Below, one piece after another: positions 39,294 to 47,621 of a stretch of DNA of 64,000 nt. The notes below the pieces were generated by a model, which did not search any database, was not told where the DNA came from, and saw nothing but the letters and a program-made list of their open reading frames with translations. The stretch is from JBQTIQ01 sp052387955. Lineage in GTDB: Bacteria; Actinomycetota; Acidimicrobiia; Acidimicrobiales; JACDCH01. Position 1 is the stretch's first letter. Every line of letters begins with the position of its first letter. Where the stretch lies: the NCBI GenBank assembly GCA_052387955.1, contig JBQTIQ010000011.1, forward strand, positions 5,326 through 69,325, in the 5' to 3' direction. A program made the translations under genes and the position numbers.

Positions 39294-39950
39294 CTACGGG
39301 ATCAGGTAGACGACGGTGAAGATGAGGATCCACACGATGTCGACGAAGTGCCAGTACAGCCCGATGATCTCCACCGTCTCCGCCCGGGCCTGGCCCAGGC
39401 GCCCCCGCATCGACATGATGACCAGCGACATGAGCATGACGATGCCGATGCTCACGTGCACGCCGTGGAACCCGGTCAAGGTGTAGAAGGCGGTGGCGCC
39501 GACGTTGGTCGTGTACCCCATCCCCTCCTTCACGAAGGAGGTGAACTCGTAGACCTGGCCGGCGATGAAGATGGAGCCGAGCAGCGCCGTTGTCGTCAGC
39601 CACACCCGTAGGTTGCGGTGGTCGCCCCGTTGCCCGGCCGACAGGGCCAGCACCATCGTCAGCGAGCTCATGAGCAGCACGAAGGACGACACCGAGGTGA
39701 AGGGGATGTCGTAGAGGTCATGCGGGCGGGGGCCCCGCAGCGCGGTGTTCTTGTAGAGCAGGTAGGTGGAGATCAGGCCGCCGAAGAGCAGGCAGTCGGA
39801 GGCCAGGAACACCCACATCCCCAGCTTCTCGTTGGACACGCCCGTGACCGTCCACCCGTGCTCGCCGGGCTGGGCGTCGTGGTGGCCTTCGGGGTGCGGG
39901 CCGGCCGGCGGCGTGCGGACCTCGGGGGGGACGCTGACAAGCTCGCTCAC
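39294..39950 (-). CDS. ctaE: Cytochrome c oxidase subunit III
   Basis: A 218-residue subunit III with five membrane helices. GFHGVHVSIGIVML and the end motif GLYWHFVDIVWILIFTVVYL carry the conserved His residues. GTG 39950 overlaps the ctaD stop codon (GTGA). The first 35 residues are hydrophilic. It should pair with CtaD. Compare the degenerate paralogue at 44021-44641. Confidence 0.93.
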   Translation of the reverse strand: MSELVSVPPEVRTPPAGPHPEGHHDAQPGEHGWTVTGVSNEKLGMWVFLASDCLLFGGLISTYLLYKNTALRGPRPHDLYDIPFTSVSSFVLLMSSLTMVLALSAGQRGDHRNLRVWLTTTALLGSIFIAGQVYEFTSFVKEGMGYTTNVGATAFYTLTGFHGVHVSIGIVMLMSLVIMSMRGRLGQARAETVEIIGLYWHFVDIVWILIFTVVYLIP

Positions 39951-41995
39951 GACTGGTCGCCCTCGGCGTCGGAGCTGCCGGCACCGACCGCGGCCAGCTC
40001 GCCGTCGCCCCCGGCCAGGGCACCGGCGGTGTCGTCGCCGCCGTCGGGGCTCCCGGGGGGCTCTCCCCCGCCGTCGCCGGCTTCCTCCTCGAACGCCGGC
40101 TCGAGGCCGATGCCGACCATGCCGGCAACGAGGACGAAGCCCCCGACGGCGGCGAAGGCCAGGTTGAAGATGAGCCCGTAGCCGATGAGCGGGAGGCCAG
40201 CGGCCAGCACGATCGGCCAGTACGAGGGGGACGGCAGGTGGGGATGGGCGGTGCCGGCCTGCACGACATCGGCGGACTTGGCGATGGGCACGGGCCGGCC
40301 GGCGTCGTCCTCGCCGTACTTGCGGTGCCAGAACTCGTCGAGGTGGGTCACGACCGGGACCTCGTCGAAGTTGTGGGGCGGGGTCGGCGACGGGACCATC
40401 CATTCGAGGGTCCGGCCGTCCCAGGGGTCGGCCTCTGCCACCAGCTGCTCCCGCTTCGCCTTGCGGTAGCTGTGGCGGATGTTGTGGAGGAAGATCAGCA
40501 CCGACAGGGCGATCACGAACGAACCGATGGTCTCGACCATGTTCCAGAAGTTGAACCCGTAGCCGTCGAGATAGGTGTACGTCCGACGGGGCTGGCCCAT
40601 CAGCCCGACGATGTGCATGGGGCCGAACGTCAGGTTCATGCCCAGCAGGACGAGCCAGAAGTGCCAGTTGCCGAGGCGTTCCGACAGCCGGTGGCCGAAG
40701 ACCTTGGGCCACCAGTAGTAGAAGCCGCCGAAGAACATGAGCAGCGACCCACCGAAGATCACGTAGTGGAAGTGGGCGACGATGTAGTACGTGTCCGTCT
40801 GTTGCAGGTCGGACGGCGACACCGAATGCGTCACCCCTGACAGGCCGCCGATGGTGAACATCCCGACCATGGAGATGGCGAACTTCATCGCCACCGTGAA
40901 GCGCAGCTTGCCCCCATAGAGGGTCCACACCCAGTTGAGGATCTTCACCCCGGTGGGGACGGCGATGAACATCGTCGACAGCGAGAAGGCGGCGACCGAC
41001 AGCGGCCCGATGCCGGAGGCGAACATGTGGTGCGCCCACACGCCCCAGCCCATGAAGCCGATGGCGATGCCCGACGCCACCATGAACGTGTAACCGAAGA
41101 GCGGCTTGCGGCTGAACACCGGGAGCACCTCCGACACCATGCCGAAGGCGGGCAGCACCAGGATGTAGACCTCGGGATGGCCGAAGAGCCAGAACATGTG
41201 CTGCCAGAGGAGCGGGTCGGCGCCGGCCGCGGCGTCGAAGAAGCTGGCCCCGAACAGTCGGTCGAAGGTCAGCATGAACAGGGCGACGGAGATCACCGGC
41301 ATGGCGAACACCAGCAGCAACTGGGTGATGAAGCCCATCCACGTGAACACCGGCATCTTCATCAGCGTCATGCCCGGTGCCCGCAGGTTGACCACCGTCA
41401 CCACCAGGTTGATGGCGCCGATCAGCGACGCGAACCCGGTGATCTGCAGCCCGATGGCGTAGAAGTCCATGCCGTGGGTGGGCGAGAAGATGACGCTGGT
41501 GTTGGGGGCGTAGGCGAACCATCCGCCGTCGGGGGCGCCGCCCAGCAGCCACGACGAGTTGAGGAACAGGCCCCCGAAGAGGAACAGCCAGAAGCTGAGG
41601 GCGTTGAGCCGCGGGAAGGCGACGTCGCGCGCCCCGATCTGCAACGGCATGAAATAGTTCATGAACGCTGCGCCCAACGGGATCACGACGAGAAAGATCA
41701 TCGTCACGCCGTGCATGGTGAAGATCTGGTTGTACTGGGCCGCGTTGAGGACGGTCCCGTTGGGATGGGCCAGCTGCAGGCGGATCAGCAGGGCCTCGAT
41801 CCCGCCGATGATGAAGAAGAAGATCGCCGCGGCGCCGTACATGATCCCGATGCGCTTGTGGTCGACCGATGTCAGCCACCCCATCACCCCGGTCGGCTCG
41901 CCGGGGCGGCTGAACGCACCCATGGGGCGGTAGGCCGACACCTCCGGCTGGCCGGAGGGCAGGGCCAGCGGCGCCGCGGTTTCGCTGGTCGTCAC
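39947..41995 (-). CDS. ctaD: Cytochrome c oxidase subunit I (canonical, A-type)
   Basis: A 682-residue haem-copper oxidase subunit I that reduces O2 to water and pumps protons. All metal ligands are present: haem a His in TMHGVTM, CuB His in FGHPEVYILVLP (with the cross-linked Tyr) and VWAHHMF, haem a3 and haem a His in VAHFHYVIFGG. The RRTYTY segment holds the propionate Arg pair. It is longer than usual: after the 12-helix core come a hydrophilic stretch, two more helices (about 590-635) and an acidic Gly-rich tail. GTG 41995 begins 1 nt beyond the ctaC stop. Confidence 0.96.
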   Translation of the reverse strand: MTTSETAAPLALPSGQPEVSAYRPMGAFSRPGEPTGVMGWLTSVDHKRIGIMYGAAAIFFFIIGGIEALLIRLQLAHPNGTVLNAAQYNQIFTMHGVTMIFLVVIPLGAAFMNYFMPLQIGARDVAFPRLNALSFWLFLFGGLFLNSSWLLGGAPDGGWFAYAPNTSVIFSPTHGMDFYAIGLQITGFASLIGAINLVVTVVNLRAPGMTLMKMPVFTWMGFITQLLLVFAMPVISVALFMLTFDRLFGASFFDAAAGADPLLWQHMFWLFGHPEVYILVLPAFGMVSEVLPVFSRKPLFGYTFMVASGIAIGFMGWGVWAHHMFASGIGPLSVAAFSLSTMFIAVPTGVKILNWVWTLYGGKLRFTVAMKFAISMVGMFTIGGLSGVTHSVSPSDLQQTDTYYIVAHFHYVIFGGSLLMFFGGFYYWWPKVFGHRLSERLGNWHFWLVLLGMNLTFGPMHIVGLMGQPRRTYTYLDGYGFNFWNMVETIGSFVIALSVLIFLHNIRHSYRKAKREQLVAEADPWDGRTLEWMVPSPTPPHNFDEVPVVTHLDEFWHRKYGEDDAGRPVPIAKSADVVQAGTAHPHLPSPSYWPIVLAAGLPLIGYGLIFNLAFAAVGGFVLVAGMVGIGLEPAFEEEAGDGGGEPPGSPDGGDDTAGALAGGDGELAAVGAGSSDAEGDQS

Positions 41996-41996
41996 A

Positions 41997-43178
41997 TCAA
42001 GCTCCCGGGGTGGTGGGCGGGATGGCGCCGTCGGGATAGGGCCCGAGCGTCTCGAGGTAGGCGACGAGGCTGTCGACCTCTTCGGGGGGCAGGGCCAGGT
42101 TGGGCATGCCCCGGCCCTCGTCGGCGGCCATCGGCAACAGGGCCTCCGGGTTGCGCAGCCACGCTTCGAGCTGGTTGCGGTTGAACTCGAGGTTGCCGTT
42201 GGCGTTGGGGACCCAGAGCTGGAACTGGGCGCTGGCGAACACCTTGCGGCTCATCAGGTGGGTGAGGTCGGGGGCGTGGCCGGTGACGAGCGCCTCTACC
42301 CCCTCGGGGCCGAACTCGTTCACCCCGCCGATGCGGTGGCAGGAGGCGCACTTGGCCTCGAAGACGGCCAGGCCCTCGGCGGCGAGGCTGTCCTCGGCCG
42401 CGGTGGGCGCCTCTTCCTGCTGGTCGCGCACCCAGTCGTCCCAGTCGTCGTCCGAGAGCACCACCGCCCGCGCCCGCATGTTGGCGTGGGACAGGCCGCA
42501 GAACTCCTTGCACTGGCCGTCGAACTCGCCCACCTCGTCGGCCCGCATCTGCAAGCTCTGGGTGCGCCCGGGCACGGCGTCGCGGGTCCCCGCCAGGGCC
42601 GGGATCCAGAAGCTGTGGATGACGTCGCGGGAGCCGATCTCGAGGTTGACGGGCCGGTCGACCGGGATCACCAGCTCGTTGGCGGTGATGATCTCGGGAG
42701 TGCCGTCCTCGTCGAGGTCGTACTCGTAGGACCACCACCACTGGTGCCCGTAGACGTTGACGGTGACGGCGTCCGACGGCGACTTGCCGATGCGCAGCAA
42801 GGTCACCAGCGTGAAGATGGCCACGAGCACCAGGACGACGAAGGGCAGGACCGTCCAGGTGATCTCGATGGCGAAGTTCCCGTGGACCTGTTCGGGATCG
42901 GGTTCCCCCGACATCGAGCCCCGACGGTGACCGGTGTAGAGGACGTAGCCGAGGACGGCGGCGACGAGCAGGCCGACGACGCCGGCGGCGATGAACACCG
43001 GGACCTGCAACGTGTTGATCTGCTCGGCCGAACGGCCCGAGGGATGGAAGATGTCCTGGCGGGTCTCGCTGCAACCGGTCGCCACGAAGGCAACCGCGAT
43101 CAACGCCCCGGCCCGGCCGGTCCGGGCCCGGCGGAGCCGGTGACGGGGGCGACCGCGCATGGTTGTGAAGAATTGCAC
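41997..43178 (-). CDS. ctaC: Cytochrome c oxidase subunit II with fused cytochrome c domain (caa3 type)
   Basis: A 393-residue lipoprotein-like subunit II. A signal ends at FVATGC, followed by two membrane helices and the cupredoxin domain with the CuA ligands in GQCKEFCGLSHANM and in VIHSFWIP. The last 110 residues are a class I cytochrome c domain with CASCH and the axial Met in GMPNL. This is the caa3 layout. GTG 43178 lies 2 nt beyond the upstream stop codon; ATG 43160 would also keep the signal. The haem-c part needs the thiol-redox genes such as ccdA. Confidence 0.94.
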   Translation of the reverse strand: MQFFTTMRGRPRHRLRRARTGRAGALIAVAFVATGCSETRQDIFHPSGRSAEQINTLQVPVFIAAGVVGLLVAAVLGYVLYTGHRRGSMSGEPDPEQVHGNFAIEITWTVLPFVVLVLVAIFTLVTLLRIGKSPSDAVTVNVYGHQWWWSYEYDLDEDGTPEIITANELVIPVDRPVNLEIGSRDVIHSFWIPALAGTRDAVPGRTQSLQMRADEVGEFDGQCKEFCGLSHANMRARAVVLSDDDWDDWVRDQQEEAPTAAEDSLAAEGLAVFEAKCASCHRIGGVNEFGPEGVEALVTGHAPDLTHLMSRKVFASAQFQLWVPNANGNLEFNRNQLEAWLRNPEALLPMAADEGRGMPNLALPPEEVDSLVAYLETLGPYPDGAIPPTTPGA

Positions 43179-43180
43179 GA

Positions 43181-44014
43181 TCAGTGCCCGGCCTGCGATT
43201 CGGTCGGGAGCCCCGGGACGGGCTGGAGGCGATCGGGGGCCGTCGGCTCGAAATGGGCCTCGTGGGGGTGGTACTCGCGGCTGCCCTCAACCGCGCCGAC
43301 GATGCCGGAGGCCAGAACCGCGAGGGCACCGGCCACGAGCAGGCCCCGGGCCAGCTTGCGCCCGCCATGGGGCATGACCGAGACGAGCACGGCGGCACCG
43401 AGCACGAGCACCGCCACCAGGCCGGCGACGATCCAGGCGCCCGACTTGGACAGCGCCAGCAGGGCCCGGGAGATGCCCAGTACCACCCCGACGATAGCGA
43501 TCGCCCCGAAGAGGGGCACCTCGACCGGCATCATGAGCCGGTTGCGGATGCGCCGGTTCACCTCGGCGTCGCCGGTGGCCCGGTCGGCCCATGTCGACAC
43601 CATCCACTCGAGGAGCACCAGGATCAGGACCAGCACGCCGAACACGAACAGCTGGGCGCTGACCACCAGGCCGAGCGCGACCGAGACCGCCCCGAACGCC
43701 CCGGCCAGGGGCCAATAGCTGGCCGAGGCAGGGGCAGGTACCTCGGGGACGGTGTCGGTCTGGGCGACGGCCGTGACGGCGTGGGCGTTGGCATCGCGAA
43801 AAGCGATGGTGACGCTGCCCAGGAACACGCTGACGATGAACGTGAAGACCAGGATGACGAGGCCGGTGTGCTCGCCGACCCCGCCATCGACGCCCAACGA
43901 CAGCACGCCGTTGAGCCCGCCCCGGGCGCCGAGGCCGTACACCATGGCGCCGCCGAAGGCGAGGACGCCGAGGATGTAGAAGAACCTCGATCCGACGGTG
44001 AACATCCGGTCCAT
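43181..44014 (-). CDS. Seven-helix membrane protein with CtaF-like section, oxidase cluster
   Basis: A 277-residue membrane protein with about seven hydrophobic helices. The central part (SYWPLAGAFGAVSVALGL ... ILVLLEWMVSTWAD) resembles the actinobacterial oxidase subunit IV CtaF; the first two and last three helices have no relative I can name. The C-terminal tail has HPHEAHFEP, a His-rich end. It lies 6 bp after the degenerate subunit III gene and 2 bp before ctaC, so it is co-transcribed with both the pseudo-oxidase genes and the true oxidase. A structural or linking role is inference. Confidence 0.6.
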   Translation of the reverse strand: MDRMFTVGSRFFYILGVLAFGGAMVYGLGARGGLNGVLSLGVDGGVGEHTGLVILVFTFIVSVFLGSVTIAFRDANAHAVTAVAQTDTVPEVPAPASASYWPLAGAFGAVSVALGLVVSAQLFVFGVLVLILVLLEWMVSTWADRATGDAEVNRRIRNRLMMPVEVPLFGAIAIVGVVLGISRALLALSKSGAWIVAGLVAVLVLGAAVLVSVMPHGGRKLARGLLVAGALAVLASGIVGAVEGSREYHPHEAHFEPTAPDRLQPVPGLPTESQAGH

Positions 44015-44020
44015 CGGGGC

Positions 44021-44641
44021 CTACTTCTTCAGGAAGATCGTGTACCAGAGAATGGCGTACACGAAGACGGTCACGTACCAGTAGATGGCAGCGGCGGCGA
44101 TCCCCTCACGGTCGCGGCCGGAGTACTGGCCACCGAGCGTCCGGAACGCCATCAGGCCGACGAAGACCACACCGACGGCGGCCATGGCCATGTGGCTGCC
44201 CATGAGGGCGTAGAACATCATGCCGTAGCGGCTCCGCAATCCGATGTCGTACTGCGAGAAGCCGAACGCCATGCCGTTGAGATAGGCGCCGCCGAGCAGG
44301 GCGGTCAGGCCCAGGGCGAGGTAGGCGCGGGGACGGTCGTCGTGGGCGATGGCGTGCACCGCCCACTGCACCATGAACAGCGAGAGCAGCAACGTGGCCA
44401 GCCCCACCTGGGCCGGCGTGATCGGCAAGGCCGCGCCCTCGGGCAGGAACTCGCGGCCGGCGACGCTGGCGGCGTTGCGCTCGGACAGGTACACGGCGAG
44501 GAGGGCGGCGAAGGCCATGACCACGCCGCCGAGGGCCAGGGCGGTGCCCATGAACAGCACCCGGGGCCGGGGTACGGGCGGGGGCGGCGGGTGGCCGATG
44601 GCGATCTCGTCGACGCGTTCGGGGAGCAACGTGGGCGTCAC
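44021..44641 (-). CDS. Degenerate cytochrome c oxidase subunit III paralogue
   Basis: A 206-residue, five-helix protein of the subunit III family. The helix pattern and the segments MFYALMGSHMAMAAVGVVF and IYWYVTVFVYAILWYTIFL align with CtaE. However, the His of the end motif (YWHFVD in ctaE) is Tyr here and HGVH reads SHMAM. The GTG at 44641 is chosen because the frame further upstream lies in a terminator hairpin. It lies downstream of the subunit I paralogue and is probably its partner. Confidence 0.72.
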   Translation of the reverse strand: MTPTLLPERVDEIAIGHPPPPPVPRPRVLFMGTALALGGVVMAFAALLAVYLSERNAASVAGREFLPEGAALPITPAQVGLATLLLSLFMVQWAVHAIAHDDRPRAYLALGLTALLGGAYLNGMAFGFSQYDIGLRSRYGMMFYALMGSHMAMAAVGVVFVGLMAFRTLGGQYSGRDREGIAAAAIYWYVTVFVYAILWYTIFLKK

Positions 44642-44654
44642 CGTCGGTCCATTC

Positions 44655-44673
44655 TGTGGGGCTGCGCCCCACA
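44655..44673 (-). terminator. GC hairpin between the two pseudo-oxidase genes
   Basis: TGTGGGGC, loop TGC, GCCCCACA: a perfect 8-bp stem. It shares the GGGGCTGCGCCCC core with the hairpin after narK. Partial termination here would set different levels for the subunit I and subunit III paralogues. Confidence 0.5.
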
Positions 44674-44712
44674 CCCATCGCCGCCGGGCGAGCTGGCACT
44701 CGCGCCGCCGAC

Positions 44713-44741
44713 CTGAGGCGCTCGCTTCGCTCGCACCTCAG
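44713..44741 (-). terminator. Hairpin at the end of the pseudo-subunit I gene
   Basis: CTGAGG (44713-44718) pairs with CCTCAG (44736-44741), enclosing GCTCGCTTCGCTCGC. The stem overlaps the stop codon of the subunit I paralogue. The inner motif belongs to the GCGAAGCGAGC family found near several gene ends. Confidence 0.5.
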
Positions 44742-46360
44742 ATGGCCTGTTCTTCTCGGAGATCGAGCAGCGGGGTGGCCGAGCGCACCGGGACCGAGGC
44801 CGGGTCCTCGGCCCATTCGAGGGAGTGGCCGCCCCACGGGTCGATGATGGGCTCGTCGTCGTCGTACTCGTCGGGCTTGCGCCGCAGCGCCTTGGTCACG
44901 TTGATCACGAACATGGTCATCCCCAGGAACAAGAGCCCTGCGCTCAGCACCGTGCCCAGGTTCAACAGGCCGACCCCGTGCCGCAGCGGCTCGGTGGCAC
45001 GGATGTGGGAGCGTTGGTCGAGCATCCCGCTGAAGACGTCGAAGGTGGCCACGCCGCCGGCGCCGAGGAAGATGCACAGGGCCGTCAGCAGGCCCAGCAT
45101 GTCGCCCGGCATCTTGCCCAGGATCAGGGGCCACCAGTAGTGGATGGAACCGACGAGGGCGAGCAGGGCGGCGCCGAGGGCGAAGTGGACCGGGGTGGTG
45201 TCCGCCGTCGTGCCCACCAGGTCGAGGGGGGTGATGACCCGCAGGGCGGCGGCCGACGCCCCGCCCAGCAACAGCAGCATCGTCATGATCGAGAACAGCA
45301 GCGGGCTGCCGAGCTGGAACCGGCCCCGCCACAGGGTGTCGACCATGCCGCCCATGATCCCGACGATGGGCAGCGCCAGCGAGAGGGCAACCACGATGTA
45401 GAGGAACTGCGTGGTGACCTGGGGAGCGTCGAACTGGCTGTTGGGGGCGATCCAATTGAAGCCGTAGAAGGCCCAGGCGCCGAAGGAGAACATCCCGAAC
45501 ATGGCGATGAACGTCAGCGTGATGAACCGGAAGCGTTGGCGGTTGCGGGCGAAGACCTGGACGGCGTCGGAGGCGAAGCCGATGGCAGGGATGGCGGCCG
45601 CGAACACCTGGGGCGGGGTCATGGCCCACCGCAGCCACAGGTCGATGCGGTTGGCGCCGCCGAACTCGAACACCCGGTAACGGCTGTCGATGTAGAGCAG
45701 CACGAGCAGGCCGAGCAGCACGCCCAGGCTGGCGATCCAGATGGTGGTGGTCACCAGCATCGACCACGCGAAGAACGGCGCTCGCTCCATGGTCATGCCC
45801 GGCGCCCGCAGGGCCAGCACGGTGGTACCGATACAGACCGACGCCACCAGCAGCGAGACCACCACCAAGGCGAACGAGATCAAGAAGAGGTCGACCGCCT
45901 GCTCGTTGCCACCGAAGGGGCCACCGTTGATCAGGTAGCTGATCACGACGAGGGACGACGAGAGCAGATAGGTCCAGTAGGAAGCCGCGGCGGCGCGGGG
46001 GAAGGCGACGGTCTGGGCCCCCACCTGCTTGGGGACGACCACAATGGCCACGCCGATCAGGGCCGGCAACAGGAACAGGAACACGGTCGACACGCCGTGC
46101 AGCGACAGCACCTGGCGGAAGACGTCGCTGTCGAGCAGGAACGTCGACGTCGTCTTGAGCCGCTCGACCCCGAGCGCCCCGCCCAGCGCGCCGCCGAGGG
46201 CGAGGAAGAGGAACGAGGTGGCCAGCCACAACCGGCCGATGACCTTGTGGTCGGCGCTGCCGAACAGACGGAACGTCCGGCCCGGGCCTTGAGGCTCGCC
46301 GGCGGCGTCGGTCTCGTCGGCGTCGATCTCAGGTGCCGGTCGGGTCTGCGTCGCCGTCAC
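44738..46360 (-). CDS. Haem-copper oxidase subunit I homologue lacking CuB and haem a3 ligands
   Basis: A 540-residue, 12-helix protein clearly homologous to CtaD: LHGVSTVFLFLLP, VGAQTVAFPRA and IHYWWPLILG align with the true subunit I. The two low-spin haem ligands remain (His 88, His 392). Everything that makes an oxidase is gone. HPEVYILVLP reads TPPQVFAAAIP (246-257), so the first CuB His and the Tyr are lost. WAHHMF reads WAFYGF (296-301), so both other CuB His are lost. AHFHYV reads PVHFAL, so the a3 ligand is lost. The frame is intact, with GTG 46360 after CGGAGCAGGCC. It probably binds one low-spin haem and cannot reduce O2. Role unknown. Confidence 0.85.
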   Translation of the reverse strand: MTATQTRPAPEIDADETDAAGEPQGPGRTFRLFGSADHKVIGRLWLATSFLFLALGGALGGALGVERLKTTSTFLLDSDVFRQVLSLHGVSTVFLFLLPALIGVAIVVVPKQVGAQTVAFPRAAAASYWTYLLSSSLVVISYLINGGPFGGNEQAVDLFLISFALVVVSLLVASVCIGTTVLALRAPGMTMERAPFFAWSMLVTTTIWIASLGVLLGLLVLLYIDSRYRVFEFGGANRIDLWLRWAMTPPQVFAAAIPAIGFASDAVQVFARNRQRFRFITLTFIAMFGMFSFGAWAFYGFNWIAPNSQFDAPQVTTQFLYIVVALSLALPIVGIMGGMVDTLWRGRFQLGSPLLFSIMTMLLLLGGASAAALRVITPLDLVGTTADTTPVHFALGAALLALVGSIHYWWPLILGKMPGDMLGLLTALCIFLGAGGVATFDVFSGMLDQRSHIRATEPLRHGVGLLNLGTVLSAGLLFLGMTMFVINVTKALRRKPDEYDDDEPIIDPWGGHSLEWAEDPASVPVRSATPLLDLREEQAI

Positions 46361-46502
46361 GGCCTGCTCCGGGCGGTGGTCGTCATCGTCCCCTCCCCGT
46401 TGCCGGCGACGGCCGGCCCGACCTTAGCTGCACCGCTCACAACCGGCCGCAGGCCGTCTCGGTCGGTTTCGAGCCAAGGCTCCGCCTCGGCCAGCGCGGT
46501 CC

Positions 46503-47501
46503 TCACAGCCCCGAGCGCACCAGCTGGTCGGCGGCCATGGCGCCGAAGAGCAGGGTGATGTAGGTGATCGACCATCCGAAGAGGCGCATGGCGCTGCGCC
46601 GGACCGCCACCTCGGCGCCCCCGTGGGGAGCCCCGTTCCCGAGGGCGCCGCCGGTGGTGGCGGCGGCGGCCAGCACCCCGCCCGCCCCGGCCCCGTCGTC
46701 GGCCGGCGCCAGGCGCAGCAACTGCACCGCGAACCAGGTGAACACCCCGCCGAGCACGATGGCCGAGCCCAGGTAGAGGTGGCCCATACCCGCCACCGGC
46801 GAGAACAGGACCGTCAGCGCCCACAGCAGGAGCGTGTAGAGGAGGATACGGGTCGCCACCGTCCGTGGCCCGGCCACCGAGGGCAGCATCGGCACGTCGG
46901 CAGCCGAGTAGTCCTCCCGGTACCGGATGGCCAGCGCCCAGAAATGGGGCGGGGTCCAGTAGAAGATGATGCCGAAGAGCACCAGCGGCGCCCAATCGAG
47001 CCGGCCCGTCACCGCCGACCAGCCCACCAGCACCGGTACCGCCCCCGCCGCGCCGCCGATCACGATGTTGTGGCTCGAGGTGCGTTTGAGCCACAGCGTG
47101 TACACGAAGACGTAGAACAGCGTGGCGCTGACCGCCAGGACCGCCGAGAGCGGGTTCACCGCCAGCCACAGGAACGCGAATGCCGCCGTTTCCAGCAGCA
47201 AGGCGAAGACGAGGGCGTTGCGGGGCTCGATGACGCCGGTGACCAGTGGCCGGTTGCGGGTGCGGTCCATCAGCTTATCGATGTCCCGGTCGACGTACAT
47301 GTTGATGGCGTTGGCCCCGCCGGCGGCCAGCGTGCCGCCCAGCACGGTCGCCACCGTGAGCCACAGTCCGGGGAGCCCGGCCTCGGCCACCACCATCGTC
47401 GGCACGGTCGTGACCAGCAACAACTCGATGATGCGGGGCTTGGTCAACGCGACGTACGCACCGGCGCGCGAGCGCAGCGGGAGCCGGGCTGACGGGTGCA
47501 T
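46503..47501 (-). CDS. ctaB: Protoheme IX farnesyltransferase (haem O synthase)
   Basis: A 332-residue UbiA-family prenyltransferase with nine helices that adds farnesyl to haem B, the first step to haem A. The first Asp-rich motif is NMYVDRDIDKLMDRT and the second YREDYSAADVPMLP. A Gly/Ala-rich loop of about 30 residues before the last helix is extra. It heads the minus-strand oxidase cluster; TAGTGT lies 9 nt before the ATG (leaderless). ctaA is divergent. Confidence 0.95.
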   Translation of the reverse strand: MHPSARLPLRSRAGAYVALTKPRIIELLLVTTVPTMVVAEAGLPGLWLTVATVLGGTLAAGGANAINMYVDRDIDKLMDRTRNRPLVTGVIEPRNALVFALLLETAAFAFLWLAVNPLSAVLAVSATLFYVFVYTLWLKRTSSHNIVIGGAAGAVPVLVGWSAVTGRLDWAPLVLFGIIFYWTPPHFWALAIRYREDYSAADVPMLPSVAGPRTVATRILLYTLLLWALTVLFSPVAGMGHLYLGSAIVLGGVFTWFAVQLLRLAPADDGAGAGGVLAAAATTGGALGNGAPHGGAEVAVRRSAMRLFGWSITYITLLFGAMAADQLVRSGL

Positions 47502-47510
47502 GACGCCCGC

Positions 47511-47516
47511 ACACTA
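47511..47516 (-). promoter_or_regulatory. -10 box TAGTGT of ctaB (leaderless)
   Basis: TAGTGT on the minus strand ends 9 nt before the ctaB ATG. The same hexamer and spacing occur before the iron-binding-protein gene at 1.3 kb. Confidence 0.5.
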
Positions 47517-47621
47517 GGACGCGCGAAGCGTGGCGGACCAAAGCCCGATCCCGGCCGGTGGGGGCGACCGCCACAGGCACCGAGTGGCACTCGAAGGAGG
47601 CAGCGCGCGACCCTGCTGAGG

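Noticed and set aside
44738..46360. Pseudogene of a cytochrome oxidase
   Set aside because: The frame is intact over 540 codons, helices and low-spin haem ligands are kept, and only the binuclear-site residues are replaced, which does not look like random decay.
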